Positions 45,711-54,404 of a stretch of DNA of 64,000 nucleotides are shown piece after piece. The stretch is from JBOGWP01 sp050693875. Lineage in GTDB: Bacteria > Actinomycetota > CADDZG01 > JAHWKV01 > JBOGWP01. The notes under the pieces are model-generated. The model did no database searches, had not been told where the DNA came from, and saw only the letters and a program-made list of their open reading frames with translations. The position numbers and the translations under genes were made by a program. The stretch spans positions 22,009 through 86,008 of the forward strand of contig JBOGWP010000095.1 of the NCBI GenBank assembly GCA_050693875.1. The letters are read 5' to 3'. Positions within the stretch are counted from its first letter, which is position 1, and every line of letters starts with the position of its first letter.

Positions 45711-47321
45711 TTGACGCCGGGCCACGCGGGGGCGGCGCGTGCCCGAGGGCTTCGGGCTGTGGCCGTCTCGGTGCTCGTCGTCGTGCTGGCCGGGTGCGGC
45801 CTGCTCCCGGAGCGGGGACGAAGCCGCCCCCGGGTGCGCGGTCAGGTGACGGTCGGGCTGGCCGACCTCGTGCCGCTCGATCCTGCCCGGGCGACGAGCG
45901 ATGGCGCCATGACCCTGCTGGCCACCGCGTGTCAGGGGCTGCTGTCGCTCGACCCCCAGCACGGCACGCCCCGCGCCGACCTGGCCGACCGGTGGGATCT
46001 TGCCCAGGGAGCCCGCCGCATGACCCTGCGCCTGCGCGAGGGGATCCGCTTCTCCGACGGGAGGCCCGTCGACGCCGACGCGGTCGTCGAGAGCTTGACG
46101 CGGGTGGCGCGCCCCGAGGCCGCTTCGCCCTGGGCGCACCTGCTCCAGCCCGTCGCCGGGTTCGCCGAGCTCCAGGCCGGCGCGTCTCCCCGCTTGGAGG
46201 GCGTCCGGGCAACGGGGCCGCGGACCGTGGAGATCGAGCTGACCCAGCCGCTCTCGGATCTGCCGGCAATCCTTGCGCACCCGGCCCTCGTCCCCGTCTC
46301 GGTCTCGGCATCGATCCGCGACCCCGAGGGCTTCAACCGCCGGCCCGTCTGCTCCGGCCCCTACCGCTTCCGCGCCGCGCCCGGGGAGCAGGACGCGCTG
46401 CTCGAATGGTGGCCGGGCGGCGTCGATGGGTCGTCGCCGGCGCCGGCCCGGATTGCGGTCCGGGGATTCGACTCGGTCGACGAGGCGTACGAGGCATTCG
46501 AGCGCGGCGAGGTCGACGTCGCCGCGCTGCCCGAGGGGCGGGCCGGCGGGGGCCTTCCCCAGGGCGTCGGCGTGCTGCGGCGCGGCACTCTCGAGGTGAC
46601 CTATCTCGCCTTCGACACCGCGAAGCCGCCGGTGAACGACCCCCGCCTGCGCCGTGCCGTCTCGCTGGCGATCAACCGGTTGGCGATCGTCGACGCGGCC
46701 TTCGGCGACCGGCGGGAACCCGCGCTCCGCTGGCTCGCCGGGCCGGGAGGGACCTCGGGCTGCGCGACGTCTGCCGAGATCGTGGCCGAGCCCGAACGGG
46801 CAAAGCAGGCACTCGGAGACATCGCCACGACGGGCGTGCGCCTCCCGCTGGTCGTCCCGGCGTCGGGGGTTGGACGCCTTGTGGCCCAGGCGCTGCAGGT
46901 CCAGATCGAGGAAGTCCTGGGGCTCGACGTGGCTGCCCAGGTGGTCGACGATCCCGCCCTTCAGGCCTCGCTGGCCGATCGAGCGGCGGCAGGGTGGCTG
47001 CTCACCGCCGGGCCCGACATTCCCGTTCCCGGCCGCCTGCTCTCCAGCGTGGCCGGCACCGGGGGGCCGGCCAACCCGCTCGGGTTCTCGGACGCCGAGC
47101 TCGACCGCCTGCTCGCCCGCGCTCAGGCGTCGGGGGAGCCGCAGGAGCGTGAGCGCCTCCTCGAGCAGGCCGAGGCAGCGGCCTGCGAGCTGATGCCCGC
47201 GGTGCCCTTATGGAAGAGCGTCCGCCACTACGCCTACCGGCCCGGGAAGATCCGCATCGAGGGCGAACCGGCGCAGGATGTGTTCGGGCGCCTCCTGCTC
47301 CGGCTGGCACATCCAAGGTGA
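45711..47321 (+). CDS. Diverged family 5 solute-binding lipoprotein (tandem copy 1)
   Basis: A 536-residue family 5 binding protein with a signal sequence and lipobox (VVVLAGC, Cys 29). Landmarks: FSDGRPVDADAVVESL, GFNRRPVCSGPYRF and LRRAVSLAINRLAI. It begins four bases after the ATPase gene, so it belongs to the same transcript. TTG 45711 is the only start that gives a full signal peptide with a basic N-terminus; GTG codons inside the signal are less likely. It is clearly different from the first binding protein, so it probably has another ligand, or a regulatory role. Confidence 0.87.
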   Translation: MTPGHAGAARARGLRAVAVSVLVVVLAGCGLLPERGRSRPRVRGQVTVGLADLVPLDPARATSDGAMTLLATACQGLLSLDPQHGTPRADLADRWDLAQGARRMTLRLREGIRFSDGRPVDADAVVESLTRVARPEAASPWAHLLQPVAGFAELQAGASPRLEGVRATGPRTVEIELTQPLSDLPAILAHPALVPVSVSASIRDPEGFNRRPVCSGPYRFRAAPGEQDALLEWWPGGVDGSSPAPARIAVRGFDSVDEAYEAFERGEVDVAALPEGRAGGGLPQGVGVLRRGTLEVTYLAFDTAKPPVNDPRLRRAVSLAINRLAIVDAAFGDRREPALRWLAGPGGTSGCATSAEIVAEPERAKQALGDIATTGVRLPLVVPASGVGRLVAQALQVQIEEVLGLDVAAQVVDDPALQASLADRAAAGWLLTAGPDIPVPGRLLSSVAGTGGPANPLGFSDAELDRLLARAQASGEPQERERLLEQAEAAACELMPAVPLWKSVRHYAYRPGKIRIEGEPAQDVFGRLLLRLAHPR

Positions 47322-47362
47322 GAGCCGCTTGCGAGCCTCGACCCGATGGTAGATTCCGCCGG

Positions 47363-49036
47363 TTGACCGACGCCGGAACCCACCTCAGATCCAGGACCCT
47401 CGCCGTGGTGGCGCTCTGCGCGCTCACGCTGGCCGCCTGCGATGCCTCGGGTGACGGCGCCGAGACCTCGCGGCCCCGCGCCGGTGGGACGCTCACCGTG
47501 GCGATCCTCGAGCCCAAGTCGATCGACCCGTCCCGGACGTCGGATGCCGATCGGGCGGGGGAGCGGCCCGGCCTGCTGGTGCTCTCGGCACTGTGCGACC
47601 CGCTCGTCGCCGCCGACCCGCGGACGGGGGCGCTGCGGCCGGGGGTTGCCGAATCGTGGCAGGTTGCACTGGACGGCAAGAAGGTGACCTTCAAGCTGCG
47701 GGCCGGGGCGAGGTTCCACAACGGGCGTGAGATCACCGCGGAGGACTACGTCTACTCGATCTCGCGCTTCGTCCACCCCGACACGAGCTCCGACCAGTAC
47801 TTCTTCTTCGAGCGCGTGGCCGGCTACAAGGATCTGCGGGAGCGGCGGTCGCAAACGCTCGCCGGCGTGAAGGCGCTCGACCCTCGCACGCTCGAGGTGG
47901 AGCTGGCGGAGCCGTTCGCCGAGCTGCCGGCGGTGCTGGCTCACCCGGCGGCCGGCTCGGTGGTGCCGAAGGACGAGGTTGCGAAAGGCGCGGACGCCTT
48001 CGCCATGGCGCCGGTTTGCAACGGACCTTACGCCATGGCGGCTCCGTGGCAGCGTGGCCAGGATCTGCGGCTGGTCCGGGCGAAGGATTATTCGAGGACG
48101 AGCTCCGTTCACAGCCGGGATGGAGCCGGCTATGCCGACGAGATCGTCTTCAAGACGGTGCCCGACCTCGAGGCCGGCTACAAGCTCCTCGAGGAGAAGG
48201 CGGTGCAGGTCGCCGACGTGCCGGTGAACAGGATCGCGCCGGGCCGCGTGCGGGGGCTCAGGATCGAGAACCGCTCCAACGGCCTGCTCTCGTATCTCGG
48301 ATTCCCGGTGACGCGGCCCCCGTTCGACAAGCCGGAGGTCCGCCGGGCGCTGTCGCTGGCGCTCGACCGTAGCGAGATCGTCGACACCCTGCTCGCCGGG
48401 ACGCGCGAGGTTGCCACGGGGTTCCTTCCCGGTAGCGCCGGGCGCGCCGCCCGCGGCGCCGCCTGCCCCGACACGATCAAGGCGAAAGTCGACGCCCGCG
48501 GGGCCAGCACCGCCCTGCAGGCCGCCGGGGTCGACCCCGCGGCCACGAAGCTCACCGTGTACTTCAACGACGGGGCCTCGGGACACCAGGCCTGGCTCGA
48601 GAAGGTTGCCGGCCAGTGGAAGTCGGCGCTGAAGCTCGACTCCACGCTGCAGCCGCAGGAGTTCAAGCTCTACCTCGACTTCCTCGCCGAAGGGAAGGCC
48701 GACGGCCCCTTCCGGTTGGCGTGGCCGGCCGACTACCCCTCGCCGGAATCGATCTTCGGACCGCTGTTCGCGGGAGGCAGCCTGGACAACTACACCATGT
48801 TCAGGAACCAGGCCTTCGACGATCTGTTGGCGAGGGCGCGAGCGACTCCGGACGAGCGGGCTCGGCGCGGCGTGTACACCGAGGCGGCAAAGGTCCTCTG
48901 CAGCGAGATGCCGGCTGCGCCGGTGTGGTTCGGAGCCAACCACATCGGGTTGGCGGCAGGTCTGCCGAGCGCGGTCCGCAGCCCGACCGGGCTCCTCGGG
49001 GAGCCGCTTGTTCGGGAGCTGGGCACGCGGTCTTGA
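47363..49036 (+). CDS. Diverged family 5 solute-binding lipoprotein (tandem copy 2)
   Basis: A 557-residue family 5 binding protein with signal sequence and lipobox (LTLAAC, Cys 26). Landmarks: FHNGREITAEDYVYSI, FAMAPVCNGPYAM, VRRALSLALDRSEI. A TAGATT box (47350-47355) ends seven bases before the TTG start, so it may also have its own leaderless transcript. The mature N-terminus is short (about 12 Ser/Gly/Asp-rich residues). The ligand is unknown. Confidence 0.88.
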   Translation: MTDAGTHLRSRTLAVVALCALTLAACDASGDGAETSRPRAGGTLTVAILEPKSIDPSRTSDADRAGERPGLLVLSALCDPLVAADPRTGALRPGVAESWQVALDGKKVTFKLRAGARFHNGREITAEDYVYSISRFVHPDTSSDQYFFFERVAGYKDLRERRSQTLAGVKALDPRTLEVELAEPFAELPAVLAHPAAGSVVPKDEVAKGADAFAMAPVCNGPYAMAAPWQRGQDLRLVRAKDYSRTSSVHSRDGAGYADEIVFKTVPDLEAGYKLLEEKAVQVADVPVNRIAPGRVRGLRIENRSNGLLSYLGFPVTRPPFDKPEVRRALSLALDRSEIVDTLLAGTREVATGFLPGSAGRAARGAACPDTIKAKVDARGASTALQAAGVDPAATKLTVYFNDGASGHQAWLEKVAGQWKSALKLDSTLQPQEFKLYLDFLAEGKADGPFRLAWPADYPSPESIFGPLFAGGSLDNYTMFRNQAFDDLLARARATPDERARRGVYTEAAKVLCSEMPAAPVWFGANHIGLAAGLPSAVRSPTGLLGEPLVRELGTRS

Positions 49037-50634
49037 TCGAAGGGGGATCACAACGGTCGCGGCGAGCGCGAGCACGCTGCCGGCCTTTTCCCGCCAGCGC
49101 GCTCCTGCTCACCGCCGTGGTTGCGTTCGCAGCGTGCCGGGGCGGCTCCGAGCCCACTGTCACTCCGACGCCCGAGCTGCGCGTGGCCATCCGACCGCCG
49201 GCTGCCATCGACCCCGCTACCCTCCGCGATCGCTCGGAGCTGCTGGTCGCGCGGCAGCTCTACGAGCCGCTCCTGCGCTTCGACCCCGAGACGCTCGAGC
49301 TGAAATCCGGCATCGCCCGTTCCTGGGATGTGCTGGACGGGGGCAGCCGATTCGTGTTCCACCTCCGGCCGGACGCCCGCTTCCACGACGGGCATCCTGT
49401 CACCGCGCAGGACGCCGCCTTCGCGCTGAGCCGCCTGGTGCGGCGGGAGACGGGGTCAGAGCTGTCGTTTCTCCTCGAGGCGGTGGCCGGCTTCGCGGCG
49501 GTGCGAGCCGGCGAGGCGGCCGAACTGGAGGGGGTCCGGGCGCTCGACGAGGTGACCCTCGAGGTCCGGATCGCGACCCCGTGGGTCGACTTCCCCTATG
49601 TGCTGTCGCACCCCGCGACCGCGCCGGTTCCGAAGCAGGGGCTCGCGCTCGACCCGGTGGGCTTCGCACGGAAGCCGGCGGGGTCGGGGGCCTATCGGGT
49701 GGCGAAGCCGTGGAAGCCGGGCGGCGACCTGGTCCTCGAGGCGACTCCGGGCTCCCGCGGCACGCCGCGCGTCCGGTTCGTTGCCATCGCCGATCCGGAC
49801 GGCGGCTGGGCGGACCTCCAGGCCGGGAGGGTGGACATCGCCGAGGTGCCGCCGGGCAAGCTGGCCGAGGCGCGGAACCGATACGGGACCGCAGGTTTCT
49901 CGCCGGTTGCCGCCGGCGTGTACCTCGGCTTCAACCTGAAGGGGCCGAAGCTCGCCGACCTCGCCGTGCGACGGGCGGTCAGCCTGGCCATCGACCGCAC
50001 CGCCATCGCCGACCAAGTCTACGAGGAGGTCCTCGTTCCGGCGACCAGCATCGTCCCCGTGGGCATCCCCGGACGCAACGAGATGGCCTGCGGCCCGCTC
50101 TGCAAGCACGATCCCGACGGGGCACGGGCGCTGCTCGCCCAGGCTCCCGCCGGACCGGTCACGATCGCGTTCGACTACCCCGCTGGGGCCACGCAGGACG
50201 CGCTTGCCGCCGCCATCGAGCACAACCTTGCCGACGTCGGGATCCAGCTGCAGCCGCGTCCCCACCCGCTCCCCGAGTTCCTCGACCTGCTCGAGGCCGA
50301 GGGCCAGGAGAGCTTCCGGATTCTGTGGGTCGCCGAGTATCCGCTCGCCGACTGGTTCCTGACGCCGCTCTTCGCGCCCGGGGCCCGGGACAACCACACC
50401 GGGTACGCCGCCCCCGAGGTCGGTGATCTGCTCGCGCGCGCCCGCTCGGCGCCGGGGCGCGAAGAGCGTCTGCGCCTGTACCGGGAGGCCGAGGCCCGCG
50501 TGATGCAGGACCTCCCCGTCGTCCCGATCGGCTTCTTCCGCAACCACTACGCCGCCCGGCCCGACGTGCGCGGACTGAATGTCGACCAGTTGGGAGCCTT
50601 CGACATCGATCGCCTGACCCTTCGTGCGCCGTAG
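49033..50634 (+). CDS. Diverged family 5 solute-binding lipoprotein (tandem copy 3)
   Basis: A 533-residue family 5 binding protein. The TTG start overlaps the preceding stop (TTGA). A strongly basic head (RRARARCR) precedes the signal helix and a lipobox-like AFAAC (Cys 35). Landmarks: FHDGHPVTAQDAAFAL, FARKPAGSGAYRV, VRRAVSLAIDRTAI. It is closest in pattern to the previous copy. Downstream the next gene begins 11 bases before its end. Confidence 0.87.
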   Translation: MIEGGSQRSRRARARCRPFPASALLLTAVVAFAACRGGSEPTVTPTPELRVAIRPPAAIDPATLRDRSELLVARQLYEPLLRFDPETLELKSGIARSWDVLDGGSRFVFHLRPDARFHDGHPVTAQDAAFALSRLVRRETGSELSFLLEAVAGFAAVRAGEAAELEGVRALDEVTLEVRIATPWVDFPYVLSHPATAPVPKQGLALDPVGFARKPAGSGAYRVAKPWKPGGDLVLEATPGSRGTPRVRFVAIADPDGGWADLQAGRVDIAEVPPGKLAEARNRYGTAGFSPVAAGVYLGFNLKGPKLADLAVRRAVSLAIDRTAIADQVYEEVLVPATSIVPVGIPGRNEMACGPLCKHDPDGARALLAQAPAGPVTIAFDYPAGATQDALAAAIEHNLADVGIQLQPRPHPLPEFLDLLEAEGQESFRILWVAEYPLADWFLTPLFAPGARDNHTGYAAPEVGDLLARARSAPGREERLRLYREAEARVMQDLPVVPIGFFRNHYAARPDVRGLNVDQLGAFDIDRLTLRAP

Positions 50635-52243
50635 CCTGATCGTCGCAGCCGTCCTCCTGCTCGCCGCGGGCGTGGCGGCGGCGGTGTGGATGTTCGGCCG
50701 TGGGCCGTCGGGGGGCCCAACGCCGACCCCCGGGATGTCGCGCCCTGCCGGTCCCCAGAGCGACGTGACCGTCGCCTATCCGGAAGAGCCCTCCTCGTTC
50801 AACCCCTATCTGTACGAGGGCGACACGAACGCGACCCGGGACCTGCTCCGGCCCTTGCTCCCGACCCTGCTGCGGATCGATCCGTCGCTGCGATACCGCC
50901 CCTGGCTTGCCTCCCGGGTCCCCTCCGGCAACGACATCGGGAGCAGTCCCTTCTCCGTCACCTATCACCTGCGTCCGGACGCGCGCTGGTCGGACGGCAC
51001 GCCGATCACCGCAGCCGACGTCCGCTTCACCTGGGAGACGATCCGCAACTCGGCCTGGCCGATCGCCGACCGCACCGGGTACGATCAGCTGGCCGATGTT
51101 GCGGCGATCGACCCGCAGACGGTCCGGCTGGTCTTCGATCGGCCCTATGCCGCGTGGCGGGATCTGTTCTCCGCCGGCGATTTCATCCTCCCGAAGCACG
51201 TCCTGCAGGGGAAGGACTTCGGCCGCGAGCTGGCCGACGGCGTCCCGGTCTCGGGAGGGCCGTTCGTGCTCGTGGGGCGGACCAAAGGGCTCGAGGTGGT
51301 GTACGCCGCGAACCCGAGATGGTGGGGGCCGGCCCCCGGTATGGCGAGGGTCCGCGTCCAGATCGTTCCCGACATCGAGACCGCCCTCCAGCTCCTCGGC
51401 CGGGGGCGCGTGAACGCCGTCGCCGCGACCACCCAGTCGAACCTCGAGCGGCGCATGCGGCGGGTTCCGGGGACGGAGGTGGCCGCCACGCTCGGCTCGG
51501 CGTGGTGGGAGCTCGGCTTCCAGGTCCCCCGGCCCGGGCTGAGCGACCCGCGGGTGCGCCGGGCGGTCGCCGCAGCGGTGGACCGCGCCGCAATCGTCGA
51601 GGCGCTGGTCCGAGGGGAGGGGCGGGGACTTCAGGGCCTGGCACCGGGGCGCAGCTCGCAGGCGTTCGCGGGACTGGGTCACGACCCCGAGACGGCGCGG
51701 CGGCTGATGCAGGGGGCCGGCTTCAGGTTGCAGGGCGACCGATTCACGAGGGCAGGAGTGAGCAGGTTCGAGATCGATGCGCCCGCCGAGAACGAGATGG
51801 CCGCCCTGGTGCAGCGGGCCCTCGAAGCCGGACTCCGTGGTGCGGGGATCGACGTCGAGGTGCGATCCCCCCACACTGAGCGCTTCTACGCCAGCTGGCG
51901 GCGGGAGGGCCGGTTCGACCTTGCGGTGTGGGAGCGTCGTGGGACGCCGTCGATGAGCTTGCGCTCGGCGTATCACTCCACCCAGCAGCCGCCGGCCGGG
52001 CTCAACTACACCCGGGTGGCGTCCGCCGAGCTGGATCGGGCACTCGACGCCTCCGATGGGGCTGTGACCGGCGGGAGGGCCGCGTTCGACGAGGTCACGC
52101 GGCAGCTCTCTGCGACCCTCCCGGCGCTTCCGTTGTTCGAGGCGCGGGTCTACCTCGGATACCAGTCCGGCTACGAGGGGCTGCGGCCCAACGCCACCGT
52201 AGAGGGGCCGTTCTGGAACCTCGAGGAGTGGTCGAAGCGGTGA
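50624..52243 (+). CDS. Diverged family 5 solute-binding protein, membrane-anchored (tandem copy 4)
   Basis: A 539-residue family 5 binding protein. The N-terminus is a membrane helix (LIVAAVLLLAAGVAAAVWMF) without any lipobox cysteine, so it is probably held by an uncleaved anchor, unlike its neighbours. A Pro/Gly/Thr linker follows, then WSDGTPITAADVRFTW, GVPVSGGPFVLV and VRRAVAAAVDRAAI. It overlaps the preceding gene by 11 bases and ends the operon ahead of the tRNA gene. Confidence 0.87.
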   Translation: MRRSLIVAAVLLLAAGVAAAVWMFGRGPSGGPTPTPGMSRPAGPQSDVTVAYPEEPSSFNPYLYEGDTNATRDLLRPLLPTLLRIDPSLRYRPWLASRVPSGNDIGSSPFSVTYHLRPDARWSDGTPITAADVRFTWETIRNSAWPIADRTGYDQLADVAAIDPQTVRLVFDRPYAAWRDLFSAGDFILPKHVLQGKDFGRELADGVPVSGGPFVLVGRTKGLEVVYAANPRWWGPAPGMARVRVQIVPDIETALQLLGRGRVNAVAATTQSNLERRMRRVPGTEVAATLGSAWWELGFQVPRPGLSDPRVRRAVAAAVDRAAIVEALVRGEGRGLQGLAPGRSSQAFAGLGHDPETARRLMQGAGFRLQGDRFTRAGVSRFEIDAPAENEMAALVQRALEAGLRGAGIDVEVRSPHTERFYASWRREGRFDLAVWERRGTPSMSLRSAYHSTQQPPAGLNYTRVASAELDRALDASDGAVTGGRAAFDEVTRQLSATLPALPLFEARVYLGYQSGYEGLRPNATVEGPFWNLEEWSKR

Positions 52244-52264
52244 TTTCGGCATGGGGCCCCTGGC

Positions 52265-52270
52265 TATACT
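52265..52270 (+). promoter_or_regulatory. -10 box (TATACT) of the tRNA-Leu gene
   Basis: TATACT lies ten bases before the tRNA. It is enclosed by GGGGCC (52253-52258) and GGCCCC (52271-52276), which could pair. The -35 region (around 52242) is poorly matched. Confidence 0.5.
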
Positions 52271-52280
52271 GGCCCCTCCG

Positions 52281-52368
52281 GTCGGAGTGGCGGAACCTGG
52301 TAGACGCGCTAGGTTGAGGGCCTAGTGATCGCAAGATCATGGGGGTTCAAATCCCCCCTCCGACACCA
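52281..52368 (+). tRNA. tRNA-Leu, anticodon GAG
   Basis: A complete 88-base type II tRNA. The acceptor stem GTCGGAG pairs perfectly with CTCCGAC (52358-52364), followed by A and an encoded CCA. The D-arm has TGGCGGAACCTGGTAGACGC, the anticodon arm CTAGG-TTGAGGG-CCTAG gives GAG at 52316-52318, a long variable arm (TGATCGCAAGATCA) and the T-arm GGGGG-TTCAAAT-CCCCC complete it. It decodes CUC and CUU. It is the upstream border of the accessory region and a classical integration site. Confidence 0.97.
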
Positions 52369-52748
52369 ACGGATCAGTGCGAAGGCGCTGGTCAGGGGCC
52401 GTGCGACGGTGCGGCCGGAGGTGCTTTGAGAGCCGTTTGTCCGCGATTTGTCATCAGGTCTTCGTGTGACTTCGCCGTAGTCCATTCCCGAGGGCCGCCC
52501 CGGCCGCGGTCCATCGCTAGGCACAGCGATGCTCACAGCTGTGTAATTCTAGCGTTGTGACTCCGCGGATCGACGCCTACCGTGGGTTGGGTGAGTCTGG
52601 GCGAATCCTCCAGCTCGACGAAGAGGCCATCCATCGACGGGTGGCCGGCGGAGAGTTCGCGCGCCCTCGGCCGGGGGGCCGACCGACATCGAGCACCACC
52701 GGCGGGTGTATCCCGGGGCGGCAATCGGAGCGGGAGTGGTAATCGCCA
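52369..52748. other. Intergenic stretch after the tRNA, possible element border
   Basis: This 380-base stretch has no frame with recognisable protein homology. A possible hairpin is CACAGC ... GCTGTG with a ten-base loop near 52517-52538. It is the expected place for an attachment site of an element inserted at the tRNA, but I could not find a second copy of the tRNA 3' end downstream within the window. Confidence 0.4.
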
Positions 52749-53483
52749 GTGATATGGCTCGACGCGTACGAACGCAAGGCGAGGCTGCTACCGGGCCTGT
52801 TGGTCGTAATTCCCGTGATGATCGTCATTGCCGCAGTTGGGCTCCGCGAGCAACCGATGGTCGCGTTCATCGGAGGGCTCCTCGGCGCGACTGGCTCCCC
52901 GGTGCTGCTGGTCAACACGGTGCGGGACCGAGGCCTGAAGGTTCAGGAGATCCTCATCGAGCAGTGGGGCGGGATGCCGACCACGATCTCCCTGCGGCAC
53001 CGTGGGGCGGCGAGTGACGATGAGCGACGCGCTCACTGGCGGGCAAACGTCATCCGAGCAACTGGTCGAGGTCTGTCTTCGTCGGTCGAGGAAGCGAGCG
53101 ATCCGGGCGCGACGGACGCCCGGTATACGGCGGCGATTGCCGACATCCGCGAGATGACCAGGGACACCTCGCGGTTTCCCCTCGTGTTCGAGGAGAACCG
53201 CAACTTCGGATTCGAGCGCAACCTCCTTGGCGCTCGTCCTCTCGGCATATGGGTTGCGGCACTCTGCTCTCTCGCCCTGCTTGCCACCGTCGTTCTCAGA
53301 CTCGGAGACGTGATCGAGGGCTCGAGGGCTGATGCGCTTGTTGCTCTCGCCTTCACAATCGGCATGAGCGCCATGTGGGTCTGGCTGCCGTCTGCAGATC
53401 GCGTTCGACGAGTCGGATTCAGGTACGCCGAACGACTTCTCGATTCAGCTGGCCAGGTGACAGAGCGGGGTGCCACAACGTGA
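52749..53483 (+). CDS. Four-helix membrane protein of an unnamed family, partner of the MBL protein
   Basis: A 244-residue protein with two N-terminal membrane helices (about 14-31 and 38-56), a soluble middle of about 110 residues and two more helices (about 171-190 and 199-217). The middle contains EQWGGMPTTISLRHR, then YTAAIADIREMTRD and FPLVFEENRNFGFERNLLG, the pattern I associate with a widespread unnamed bacterial family. No enzyme motif is visible. It overlaps the metallo-beta-lactamase-fold gene by four bases (GTGA), so the two products probably work together. GTG 52749 has only a distant GGGAG. It lies in the region of lower GC after the tRNA. Confidence 0.7.
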   Translation: MIWLDAYERKARLLPGLLVVIPVMIVIAAVGLREQPMVAFIGGLLGATGSPVLLVNTVRDRGLKVQEILIEQWGGMPTTISLRHRGAASDDERRAHWRANVIRATGRGLSSSVEEASDPGATDARYTAAIADIREMTRDTSRFPLVFEENRNFGFERNLLGARPLGIWVAALCSLALLATVVLRLGDVIEGSRADALVALAFTIGMSAMWVWLPSADRVRRVGFRYAERLLDSAGQVTERGATT

Positions 53484-54367
53484 GCCTCGTCAAGTCCTTC
53501 ACATGTGGCGTCGGCGACATGTACTACATCGTTCACAACAGCGACAATTTCACGATCATCGACTGCTCGCTTGCCTACGGCTCGATCGGCGAGGACACCA
53601 TCAAAGAGATGAAGTCGGAAGCTGATCGGAAGGGAATCGTTCGGTTCATCTCGACGCATCCTGATCAGGATCATCTCCGAGGACTGTGCGACCTGGATGA
53701 TGAGTTGACCTTCGTCAACTTCTACTGCGTCAAGAATAAGGCCACGAAGGATGATCCGACAGCCGACTTCGAGCGGTACTGCGAACTGCGCGATTCGTCA
53801 AAGGCCTTCTATCTCTTCGGTGGATGCAGCAGGCGCTGGATGAACGAGTCGTCGGAGGAGCGAGGGGCTGCTGGACTGAATGTCCGTTGGCCCGTGACAT
53901 CGAATCAGTTCTACAAGGCTGCGCTGGCAAGCGCGGTAGACGGCGGTAGTCCGAACAACCTCTCGTGCGTCCTCACCTACTCCCTCCAGGAAGGAGTGAC
54001 GATGGCGTGGATGGGTGACCTCGAAACCACGTTCATGGAGAACGTTCAGGACGACATCGAGCTCCCCAGCGTCGACATCTTGTTCGCTCCACATCACGGC
54101 CGAAAGTCGGGCAGGGTTCCCGACAAGTGGCTGTCTGATCTGGATCCGCAGATCGTCGTTCTCGGTGATTGCCCAGCCGAGCACCTGCACTACTACCGGG
54201 GATACTCGCTGCTGACTCAGAACTCGTGTGGAGACATCATGTTCGACTGTGTCGAAGGCAAGGTCCACATCTACGTTGGTTCATCAACCTACACCGTTGA
54301 CTTCTTGGACGATGAAGGCAAGGGAAATTCCTTTGGCGGCTATTACCTTGGAACGCTGAATGTCTGA
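53480..54367 (+). CDS. Metallo-beta-lactamase-fold hydrolase (ComEC-tail-like)
   Basis: A 295-residue stand-alone MBL-fold protein. The first metal motif reads STHPDQDH (His 60, Asp 62, Asp 64, His 65), i.e. HxDxDH in place of the common HxHxDH; further ligands are suggested by the LFGG region, MAWMGDLE and LFAPHHGRKSG. The HHG segment resembles the MBL domain of ComEC/Rec2, which is a nuclease or phosphodiesterase fold. No signal peptide is seen, so it should be cytoplasmic. GTG 53480 overlaps the membrane-protein stop. The GC content is visibly lower than in the housekeeping genes, indicating transfer. Confidence 0.82.
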   Translation: MSLVKSFTCGVGDMYYIVHNSDNFTIIDCSLAYGSIGEDTIKEMKSEADRKGIVRFISTHPDQDHLRGLCDLDDELTFVNFYCVKNKATKDDPTADFERYCELRDSSKAFYLFGGCSRRWMNESSEERGAAGLNVRWPVTSNQFYKAALASAVDGGSPNNLSCVLTYSLQEGVTMAWMGDLETTFMENVQDDIELPSVDILFAPHHGRKSGRVPDKWLSDLDPQIVVLGDCPAEHLHYYRGYSLLTQNSCGDIMFDCVEGKVHIYVGSSTYTVDFLDDEGKGNSFGGYYLGTLNV

Positions 54368-54404
54368 TGATATCTCGTCTACGACGTGCTCCTTCCGGCG
54401 TGGA

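Noticed and set aside
52309..52536. Minus-strand frame ending in RRGDLNPHDLAITRPST
   Set aside because: This peptide is the well-known spurious translation of the antisense strand of a tRNA-Leu; the tRNA explains it.
52557..52742. 61-codon plus-strand frame after the tRNA
   Set aside because: No ribosome site, no homology and abrupt loss of protein-like composition after about 35 codons.
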